This document shows positions 1-5,338 of a stretch of 5,338 nt of DNA, piece by piece. The notes below the pieces were generated by a model. It saw only the letters and a program-made list of their open reading frames with translations. It had not been told where the DNA came from and ran no database searches. This DNA is from JADJNW01 sp964517175. Lineage in GTDB: Bacteria > Bacteroidota > Bacteroidia > Chitinophagales > Saprospiraceae. The translations under genes were made by a program, and so were the position numbers. The stretch is from positions 1 through 5,338 of the forward strand of contig CAZFBU010000219.1 in NCBI GenBank assembly GCA_964517175.1, read 5' to 3'. Every line of letters begins with the position of its first letter. The first letter of the stretch is position 1.

Positions 1-63
1 GGTTGAAAGGTTGAAGGGTTGAAAGGTTGATTTAAGGCGAATAAACCTTTCAACTCCTCAACT
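1..63. repeat. 8-bp tandem repeat (GGTTGAAA) with inverted copies forming a hairpin
   Basis: Four units start at 1, 9, 17 and 25 with exact 8-bp period: GGTTGAAA, GGTTGAAG, GGTTGAAA and GGTTGATT. On the far side of a 15-base spacer, units in the opposite orientation follow (TTTCAACT at 48-55, CCTCAACT at 56-63). Arms 10-28 and 44-62 are complementary at 17 of 19 positions, and the inner 11 bp are perfect. The outer arm ends on the last base of the MATE stop codon, so the structure would lie in the 3' end of that mRNA. On the minus strand it is not followed by a T-tract (CCTTTCAACC follows), so a classical intrinsic terminator is not supported. The repeat may continue beyond the left edge of the window. 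Confidence 0.8.
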
Positions 64-1447
64 AAATCTCCACTGTTTTCCACCTGCCTTGCCGAAATAC
101 AATGATCGATACCACCGACCAGATGGCTTCGGCTATGGCGACTGCCAGACACACGCCGAGGACGCCCAGCTCCAGGTTGATCGCCAGAAAGTAACCCAGC
201 GGAATTTCAATCGCCCAGAAGCAGATTAGATTGATGATCGTTGGCGTGCGGGTATCGCCTGCGCCGTTGAACGATTGAATGACGACCATGCCCCACGACC
301 AGAATATGTAGCCAGCGCAAAAGATTCGCAAAGTGATAATACCTGCTTCCACGACCACCGGCGCATCGTTGAACAACCGGACGATTGGCCCGGAAAAAAC
401 GATCAAAATAACAGAAAGACTTACCAGAAAAATCATATTGAAAAAACCGGATCGCCACACGCTCGTCTCTGCCCGGTCGGGTTGTCCGGCGCCCAGGTTC
501 TGCCCCACCAGCGTACCCGCCGCATTTGCCAGGCCCCAGGAGGGCAAGGTGGTGAAAATGATAATCCGAATAGCGATGGTATAACCCGCTACGGCTTCGC
601 TGCCAAATTCCGCCACAATCCGCACCAGAAAAATCCAGCTCGCCGAAGCAATGATAAACTGCCCCGCGCCCGTGATGCCTATTTTCAGCAATTTCTTAAT
701 GATCGTCCATTGCAGCATCAAATGCGCTTTCGTCAGGCGAATGATACCCGTACCTTTTATCAGGTGATACAATTGATAACTGACGCCAATGCCGCGCCCA
801 ATCACCGTAGCCACCGCCGCGCCCTGCACGCCCAGCTCCGGGAAAGGCCCAACGCCAAAGATCAGCAGCGGGTCGAGAATGATGTTAATCCCATTCGATA
901 TCCAGAGGGTTCGCATCGCAATTGCCGCATCGCCTGCGCCGCGAAATACGCCATTCAGCAAAAAGATCAGCATGATGACGATATTCCCCGCCAGTGCAAT
1001 CCGCGTGTAGCCCGTGCCCTGCGCAATCACCTGCTCGTCGCCGCCCATCATGCGCAATACATCCCCCGCAAAGATCAAGCCCACAATACCCAGCACAATC
1101 GACAACGCAACGGCGATGAAAATCGACTGCATTGCAGCGACCGCAGCCTCTTCCGGCTTCTTTTCGCCCACGCGCCGCGCCACCATTGCCGTAGCCGCCA
1201 TACTCATGCCAATGGCAACGGAATAGATCAGCGTAATCACCGATTCGGTCAAACCGACCGCCGTTACGGCTTCCACACTTATTTTTGAAACAAAATACAC
1301 ATCAACGATGGCAAAAAGCGACTCCATGACCATTTCCAGGATCATAGGGATAGACAACAGCACAATCGCCCGGTTGATGCTACCACTGGTGTATTCTTTC
1401 TCCTCACCATTGATAGCTTCTGCTATCAGTTTGAGCAATTTTCGCAT
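62..1447 (-). CDS. MATE family efflux transporter (multidrug/cation antiporter)
   Basis: This is a complete 461-residue inner-membrane protein, the usual length for MATE exporters, which expel cationic drugs or metabolites in exchange for protons or sodium ions. About twelve hydrophobic segments are visible, from about residue 28 to 450, arranged as two homologous halves. The halves show as a repeated motif: RGAGD at 169-173 and NGAGD at 394-398, 225 residues apart. Asp49 in the first helix (IVDVYFV) and Asp192 (LDPLLIFG) match acidic positions implicated in ion coupling in characterised NorM/DinF-type MATE proteins; this match is by motif, not alignment. The start is fixed because an in-frame stop lies 25 bases upstream (1472-1474) with no other ATG between. 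AAGGA occurs 17 bases before the start, too far to be a normal ribosome-binding site. The stop (TAG) abuts the repeat hairpin. The gene is divergent from the peptidase gene. Substrate and subfamily (NorM, DinF or MepA-like) cannot be decided here, so no symbol is given. Confidence 0.95.
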   Translation of the reverse strand: MRKLLKLIAEAINGEEKEYTSGSINRAIVLLSIPMILEMVMESLFAIVDVYFVSKISVEAVTAVGLTESVITLIYSVAIGMSMAATAMVARRVGEKKPEEAAVAAMQSIFIAVALSIVLGIVGLIFAGDVLRMMGGDEQVIAQGTGYTRIALAGNIVIMLIFLLNGVFRGAGDAAIAMRTLWISNGINIILDPLLIFGVGPFPELGVQGAAVATVIGRGIGVSYQLYHLIKGTGIIRLTKAHLMLQWTIIKKLLKIGITGAGQFIIASASWIFLVRIVAEFGSEAVAGYTIAIRIIIFTTLPSWGLANAAGTLVGQNLGAGQPDRAETSVWRSGFFNMIFLVSLSVILIVFSGPIVRLFNDAPVVVEAGIITLRIFCAGYIFWSWGMVVIQSFNGAGDTRTPTIINLICFWAIEIPLGYFLAINLELGVLGVCLAVAIAEAIWSVVSIIVFRQGRWKTVEI

Positions 1448-1675
1448 GGGAATAGTCGGGTTTTTCCTTGATTAAGACAAGCTTCAATAATACCTCCCCA
1501 TTTCAGAAATAGTTCCACCGGCGGAAAAAAAGTTTAACCATTATTTTTTCTATTAGGATGACAATTTTTACTTTAGGAAAAACTACCGACTTTTTGATGG
1601 TCTAATCTCTGACAGTAAAAAATTTTGAAAGGCTAAATTCAAATTATACCAACACGCACTAAAATATTTTACATC
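1448..1675. other. Divergent A/T-rich intergenic region
   Basis: This 228-bp gap separates the divergent starts of the MATE and peptidase genes and must hold the promoters of both. It is much richer in A/T than the flanking genes. It contains an A7 run (1525-1531) and a T6 run (1544-1549) that can pair as GAAAAAA/TTTTTTC, which may be low-complexity chance. For the MATE direction only one-mismatch matches to TAnnTTTG are present (for example minus-strand TATTTCTG at 1504-1511), with no properly spaced TTG, so no promoter is called on that strand. I see no small gene, tRNA or riboswitch here. Confidence 0.6.
1593..1627 (+). promoter_or_regulatory. Candidate Bacteroidota-type promoter for the S9 peptidase gene
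   Basis: TTTG at 1593-1596 is followed after 23 bases by AAATTTTG at 1620-1627, which matches TAnnTTTG except at the first base. The spacing is at the upper limit of what is described for this phylum. Transcription would begin roughly at 1633-1636 and leave a leader of about 40 bases. A small dyad, TTTGAA (1624-1629) and TTCAAA (1638-1643) with an 8-base spacer, overlaps the proposed -7 element and could be an operator or chance. The match is weak. Confidence 0.3.
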
Positions 1676-4453
1676 ATGTTTAGAATCCTACTTTTTGTAA
1701 TCATTGCCGTGACGAGTGCAAATTTTGCCACCGCGCAAAAGAAAATGCTCGATCACGCAGATTTTGACATTTGGAAAACCATTCAGCGGGAGCAGATTTC
1801 TGACGACGGTCGCTGGGTGGTGTACGAAGTAGCGCCCGAAGATGGCGACGGCATGCTGCATATTTATGATGGCAATAACGGCACGCAACGCACCTACGCT
1901 CGCGGCACGCGCGCCAGCACCAGCGCCGACAGTCGCTTTGTCGCTTTTACCATCAAGCCGCACCAGGATTCGCTCGACGCCATGCAGCGCCGCAAGGTGA
2001 AAAAGGACGACATGCCGAAGGATTCGCTGGCGATTCTGGATTTGAATTCCGGCGCATTGATAAAAATTGCCAACGTACAATCTTTTAAATTGCCCGAAAA
2101 ATGGAGTGGCTGGATTGCTTATCATCTCGAACCGGCGGCGGCAAATGGCGATGATGAAAATGCCCAAAAACAGAAGAAAGAGAACAAGAAAAACGGTAGC
2201 AAACTGGTCATTCGCAACCTGGCGAGCGGGGAGGAAACGACCATTGGCTATGCAACCGACTACGTCCACGCAGAGGAAGGCGCAAAATTCATGGTGGTTT
2301 CTACTGGCGATGATGCGGATTTCCAGCCGGGCGTTTATGTTTTTGATGGCAAATTGCAGCCGATTTTCACACATAAAGGCGATTATAAAAATTTAACCTT
2401 CGATAAAAAAGGCACGCAGGTTGCTTTTTTGGCGGATGTCGATACCACCGAAACCCGCGTTGATCCTTACGGTTTGTACCACTGGCGCGAAGGTCAGCCG
2501 ATGGCTGAGTTGGTTGCAAATGACGATGCTAACTTCCTGCCTGAAGACTGGCGCATCAGCGAAAATGGCAACGTGCGTTTCTCCGAAGATGCCACGAAGC
2601 TGTATTTCGGCACCGCGCCCCAGCCTATCCTGCAGGATACGAGCCTGCTGGATGATGAGATTGTGAATGTGGAAGTCTGGGCGTACGACCAGCCGGAGCT
2701 ACCGACCGTGCAAAACTATCGCCTCAACCAGGAAAAACGACGCACTTACGATGCTGTTTGGCACACGCAACAGGGCGCATTTGCACAAATTGCCTCCGAG
2801 CAACTGCGCGACGTCCGGCTCGGCAATGAAGGTAATGCTGCCCACGCCCTGGCATTGGATACCGAGCCTTACGACATGGCGGCTACCTGGGAATGGTGGC
2901 GCAAGGGCGACATGTACCTGATCGATACTCGAACCGGTGAAGAAAAAATGATCGAAGCTGGTGTGGATGCAGCCTACAATAGCCTGTCGCCTGGCGGCAA
3001 ATACGCATTCTGGTTCAACTATCCGGATTCTTCCTGGTTTGCACACCATATTGAAACAGGTACAACCAGGCAACTCACCGATAATCAAACGGTCACTTTT
3101 TACAACGAACTCGACGATCACCCCGACGACCCGCCGCCGCACGGCATGGCGGGCTGGCTGAAGGACGATGCTGCCATGCTCGTTTATGATCGCTACGACA
3201 TCTGGCGCGTCGATCCTCAGGGCGTACAAGCGCCGGTAAGAATTACCAACGGGCGGAAAGATCAGCAACGCATCCGTTACATCCGCGTGGACCGCGAAGA
3301 GCGCTTCATCGACCCTGCGAAGCCAATGCTGGTGTCGGTGTTCAATAAACGTACGAAAGAAGACGGTTATGCCTGGTTAAATCTGGCAGACAATAAACTC
3401 ACGATGATCCAATCGGGCAAATACAGCTTCTCCAACCGCCCGCTCAAGGCAAAAAAGGCGGATAAGTGGGTTTTCACGCGCGAAAATTTCCAGGTGTTTC
3501 CCGATTTGCTGTATAGCAATGATCTTAAAAATTTCAAACAAATCAGTAATGCCAATCCGCAGCAAAAAGACTATCGTTGGGGTACGGCAGAATTGTACCA
3601 ATGGACATCGCTCGATGGCGAACAACTCGACGGCATTCTCATTAAGCCGGAGGGGTTTGATCCCGGGAAAAAATACCCGATGATGGTGTATTTCTACGAG
3701 CGCAGTTCCGACGGATTGTATCGCCACCGCACACCGGCAGCTCCCCGTTCGAGCATTAATTTCAGTCATTATGCGAGCAGAGGCTACCTGGTCTTTGTGC
3801 CGGATATTCCTTACAAAATTGGTTATCCGGGGGAAAGCTGCTACAATGCGGTCATTCCCGGTGTCACTTCTTTGATTGAAAAAGGTTTTGTGGATCGTGA
3901 GCGCATCGGCGTGCAGGGACATAGCTGGGGTGGTTATCAGATTGCGTACCTCGTCACCCGAAGCAATATTTTCAAATGTGCCGAATCCGGCGCGCCGGTA
4001 GTGAATATGTTCTCCGCTTATGGTGGTATTCGCTGGGGTTCAGGCATGAGCCGCTCCGCCCAGTACGAGCGCACGCAAAGCCGCATCGGAGGCTCCATCT
4101 GGGAATATCCGCTGCGCTATATCGAAAATTCTCCGCTTTTCACCGCCGATAAAATCAAGACACCCCTGCTCATTTTGCACAACGATGCCGATACGGCTGT
4201 GCCCTGGTATCAGGGTATTGAGTTTTTCATTGCGCTGCGTCGCCTGGGCCAGCCCGCATGGTTGCTGAATTACAACGGCGAACCGCACGGCATTACGAAA
4301 CGGCAGAACAGAATGGATTTCAACAAACGCATGCAGCAGTTTTTCGATCATTACCTGCTGGACGCGCCCAAGCCCATGTGGATGGAGCGCGGCGTACCCG
4401 CCATCGAAAAAGGCATCAAGCAGGGCTACGAACCGGTATCGGATAAAAATTGA
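1676..4453 (+). CDS. Secreted S9 family peptidase (prolyl oligopeptidase family)
   Basis: The 925-residue product is a serine peptidase expected to cleave peptides in the periplasm or outside the cell. Residues 1-20 form a signal peptide: a hydrophobic core, then ATA before Gln21 as a signal peptidase I site. Residues of about 25-620 appear to be the beta-propeller-like region that gates access in this family. They hold repeated strand patterns such as ISDDGRWVVYEV (41-52) and LSPGGKYAFWFN (437-448), and a charged Lys-rich insert at 155-175. The C-terminal alpha/beta-hydrolase domain spans about 635-895. The triad is visible: Ser750 in GHSWGG (748-753), Asp839 in HNDADTAVP (835-843) and His871 in GEPHGI (868-873). 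Tyr674 lies where DPP4-like enzymes carry the oxyanion-hole tyrosine, but is followed by ERSS rather than a GP motif. The only two cysteines I see, 722 and 768, are both in the catalytic domain. The start is fixed by an in-frame stop at 1634-1636. Length is above that of classical POP and DPP4 enzymes. Cleavage specificity (prolyl, acylaminoacyl or other) is not readable. A downstream terminator suggests a single-gene unit. Confidence 0.93.
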   Translation: MFRILLFVIIAVTSANFATAQKKMLDHADFDIWKTIQREQISDDGRWVVYEVAPEDGDGMLHIYDGNNGTQRTYARGTRASTSADSRFVAFTIKPHQDSLDAMQRRKVKKDDMPKDSLAILDLNSGALIKIANVQSFKLPEKWSGWIAYHLEPAAANGDDENAQKQKKENKKNGSKLVIRNLASGEETTIGYATDYVHAEEGAKFMVVSTGDDADFQPGVYVFDGKLQPIFTHKGDYKNLTFDKKGTQVAFLADVDTTETRVDPYGLYHWREGQPMAELVANDDANFLPEDWRISENGNVRFSEDATKLYFGTAPQPILQDTSLLDDEIVNVEVWAYDQPELPTVQNYRLNQEKRRTYDAVWHTQQGAFAQIASEQLRDVRLGNEGNAAHALALDTEPYDMAATWEWWRKGDMYLIDTRTGEEKMIEAGVDAAYNSLSPGGKYAFWFNYPDSSWFAHHIETGTTRQLTDNQTVTFYNELDDHPDDPPPHGMAGWLKDDAAMLVYDRYDIWRVDPQGVQAPVRITNGRKDQQRIRYIRVDREERFIDPAKPMLVSVFNKRTKEDGYAWLNLADNKLTMIQSGKYSFSNRPLKAKKADKWVFTRENFQVFPDLLYSNDLKNFKQISNANPQQKDYRWGTAELYQWTSLDGEQLDGILIKPEGFDPGKKYPMMVYFYERSSDGLYRHRTPAAPRSSINFSHYASRGYLVFVPDIPYKIGYPGESCYNAVIPGVTSLIEKGFVDRERIGVQGHSWGGYQIAYLVTRSNIFKCAESGAPVVNMFSAYGGIRWGSGMSRSAQYERTQSRIGGSIWEYPLRYIENSPLFTADKIKTPLLILHNDADTAVPWYQGIEFFIALRRLGQPAWLLNYNGEPHGITKRQNRMDFNKRMQQFFDHYLLDAPKPMWMERGVPAIEKGIKQGYEPVSDKN

Positions 4454-4486
4454 GCATGGAATGATTGGGTGAAGGAAGGGGAGCGG

Positions 4487-4519
4487 AGATTTCGTAAATC
4501 TTTGAGATGTGCGAAATCT
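4487..4519. repeat. Imperfect 33-bp palindrome (REP-like hairpin)
   Basis: Perfect 8-bp arms AGATTTCG (4487-4494) and CGAAATCT (4512-4519) enclose a second complementary segment, ATCT (4498-4501) and AGAT (4505-4508), in the same register. The fold is one hairpin of 15 stem positions: 13 Watson-Crick pairs, one T-G wobble, one A-G mismatch and a TTG loop. It begins 34 bases after the peptidase stop and lacks a T-tract, so it is not itself an intrinsic terminator. It may be a dispersed extragenic palindrome or a 3'-end mRNA stabiliser; neither role is shown by the sequence. Confidence 0.7.
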
Positions 4520-4527
4520 GAACAAAC

Positions 4528-4558
4528 GAGCAAGCGATCTGCCCGGCACCAATTGCTC
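4528..4558. repeat. Small inverted repeat GAGCAA / TTGCTC
   Basis: Six-bp perfect arms at 4528-4533 and 4553-4558 enclose a 19-base loop. The repeat sits between the larger palindrome and the terminator. On its own a dyad this short is close to chance. It is listed because three inverted repeats follow one another in about 115 bases of non-coding DNA, which suggests one structured 3' region or a repeat element. Confidence 0.4.
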
Positions 4559-4562
4559 AAGC

Positions 4563-4599
4563 AGAGAGCCTGCCATTGTTGGCGGGCTTTTTGTTTTTT
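4563..4599 (+). terminator. Rho-independent terminator downstream of the S9 peptidase
   Basis: The core stem is AGCCTGCC (4567-4574) with GGCGGGCT (4581-4588), eight pairs including one T-G wobble, around the six-base loop ATTGTT. It is followed at once by TTTTTGTTTTTT within 4588-4599. The A/G-rich AGAG at 4563-4566 can pair with the first Ts and lengthen the stem. It lies 110 bases after the peptidase stop and 56 bases before the lipoprotein start, so the two genes are probably separate transcription units. Confidence 0.9.
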
Positions 4600-4618
4600 C
4601 CATAAAATCCATAATTTG
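4590..4618 (+). promoter_or_regulatory. Weak candidate promoter for the lipoprotein gene
   Basis: TTTG at 4590-4593, inside the terminator T-tract, lies 17-18 bases before ATAATTTG (4611-4618). The latter resembles TAnnTTTG but with the TA one base too close to TTTG. A start near 4625 would leave a leader of about 30 bases. The preceding terminator makes a promoter in this gap likely, but this exact placement is uncertain. Confidence 0.3.
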
Positions 4619-4654
4619 TAGCGGTCAAATTTTCAAAACCCAAAATATTCCATT

Positions 4655-5329
4655 ATGATGAAATTAAATTCCCTTTTGGTATGGTTGCTGGGTATCAGCA
4701 TTGGTGCACTGGCATTGCAAAGCTGTGGCGGCAGCAGCAACAAAGCCGAGGCAAAGGAAGACGACGCTTTTATCTCGGTAGAAACAGAAGATGAAAACGG
4801 TAAAACAAGTGTGAAAATCAACCCGAACAATCTGACAGATGCGCTCAACAGCGTGGCAGAAGAAGCAAGCGGCGGCAAAGTAAAAGCGAAGGAAGTCGTT
4901 GATTATCAATCTTTAAAAGACTTTATGCCCGGCTCTGTCATTGGCATGAAGCGCACCGAACTCAACGGGCAAAAATCCGGCGCAATGGGGCAAAACCTAT
5001 CCACTGCCGAAGCACGTTATGAGGAAGGGAACAAGTCCTTGCAAATCAGCGTGATCGACGCGGGCGGCTCGGCATTGGTGCTGGCGGGCCTCGCGATGTG
5101 GGCGGATATGGACATGAGCAAGGAATCGGATGAAGGCTACGAACGCACCACCAAAATCGATGGCTACAAAGCTTTTGAACAGTACAACAACCGGGATCAA
5201 TCCGGACAGGTGAGCGTGCTGGTCGAAGATCGCTTTATCGTGAATGTGGAAGGCGATAACATTTCCGACAAGGATTTGAAACGCGCCATGGACAAGCTCG
5301 ACCTGAAGAAGCTGGCGCGGATGAAGTGA
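4655..5329 (+). CDS. Lipoprotein of unknown function
   Basis: The 224-residue product has a clear lipoprotein signal peptide: a short positive start (MMK), a hydrophobic stretch at about 6-21, then lipobox LQSC with Cys24 as the lipidated residue. Export and anchoring in the envelope are therefore well supported. Residues 25-80 are hydrophilic and probably a flexible linker (GGSSNKAEAKEDD and onward); the acidic surface-export signal seen right after Cys in some Bacteroidota lipoproteins is absent. The folded part, about 83-224, has DFMPG (89-93), a GMKRTELNGQKSGAMG segment (97-112), STAEARY (116-122), a beta-like ISVIDAGGSA (131-140) leading into a short hydrophobic segment (139-150), and a charged C-terminal helix (about 204-223). 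I do not recognise a named domain and assign no activity. The start could be either of two adjacent ATGs (4655 or 4658). No Shine-Dalgarno is visible; the leader is A/T-rich as in the neighbouring genes. A terminator upstream suggests its own promoter. Confidence 0.88.
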   Translation: MMKLNSLLVWLLGISIGALALQSCGGSSNKAEAKEDDAFISVETEDENGKTSVKINPNNLTDALNSVAEEASGGKVKAKEVVDYQSLKDFMPGSVIGMKRTELNGQKSGAMGQNLSTAEARYEEGNKSLQISVIDAGGSALVLAGLAMWADMDMSKESDEGYERTTKIDGYKAFEQYNNRDQSGQVSVLVEDRFIVNVEGDNISDKDLKRAMDKLDLKKLARMK

Positions 5330-5338
5330 TGAATTGTT
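5329..5338 (+). CDS. Possible start of a further gene, cut by the window edge
   Basis: The lipoprotein stop TGA (5327-5329) overlaps an ATG at 5329-5331 by one base (TGATG), an arrangement typical of translationally coupled genes. Only MNC and one further base are visible, so this may be chance. No product can be proposed. Confidence 0.15.

Noticed and set aside
10..62. The repeat hairpin as a Rho-independent terminator for the MATE gene
   Set aside because: The stem is not GC-rich and the minus-strand sequence after it has no T-tract, so it is kept as a repeat structure only.
275..1288. A 337-codon open frame on the plus strand, antisense to the MATE gene
   Set aside because: Its product is rich in Arg, His, Gln and Asn with no domain or membrane pattern, and it lies wholly opposite a convincing MATE gene. 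It is the usual by-product of codon bias on the other strand.
1524..1550. GAAAAAA / TTTTTTC inverted repeat in the divergent intergenic region
   Set aside because: The arms are homopolymer runs in A/T-rich DNA, so the pairing is expected by chance. There is no GC-rich stem.
1688..2374. A 228-codon open frame on the minus strand within the peptidase gene
   Set aside because: It overlaps the signal peptide and propeller region of a well-supported gene, and its translation shows no recognisable motif.
4040..4612. A 190-codon minus-strand open frame spanning the peptidase 3' end, the palindrome and the terminator
   Set aside because: The frame starts inside the intrinsic terminator and runs antisense through the S9 catalytic domain. 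It has no plausible leader or protein features.

Overview
The window looks like ordinary chromosome from a Bacteroidota bacterium, possibly Saprospiraceae or a relative. This placement is inference from protein style and promoter context, not a database match. The clues are a long secreted S9 peptidase of a kind common in this phylum, starts preceded by A/T-rich leaders without a Shine-Dalgarno sequence, partial matches to the Bacteroidota promoter pattern (TTG, then TAnnTTTG), and short intergenic repeats. Coding regions are moderately GC-rich and the intergenic DNA is clearly more A/T-rich.

Layout: bases 1-62 hold a GGTTGAAA-type 8-bp tandem repeat facing degenerate inverted copies, which together can form a long hairpin abutting the stop of the first gene. 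Bases 62-1447 (minus strand) encode a complete 12-helix MATE-family multidrug/cation antiporter. A 228-bp A/T-rich divergent intergenic region follows. Bases 1676-4453 (plus strand) encode a 925-residue secreted serine peptidase of the prolyl oligopeptidase family (S9) with an intact Ser-Asp-His triad. The next 201 bp carry an imperfect 33-bp palindrome, a second small inverted repeat, and a strong intrinsic terminator. Bases 4655-5329 (plus strand) encode a 224-residue lipoprotein of unknown function. The last ten bases contain an ATG overlapping its stop codon that could begin another gene.

The genes do not form an obvious pathway. The MATE gene and the peptidase gene are transcribed divergently, and the terminator separates the peptidase from the lipoprotein, so each is probably its own transcription unit. 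The two plus-strand products are both exported (signal peptidase I and lipoprotein signal peptides) and the MATE protein is an inner-membrane exporter. All three therefore act in or across the cell envelope, but a joint role is not shown.

I found no CRISPR array, tRNA, rRNA, insertion sequence, phage gene or defence system, and no convincing new system. The most distinctive material is the non-coding repeat structure at 1-62 and 4487-4558, plus the uncharacterised lipoprotein.
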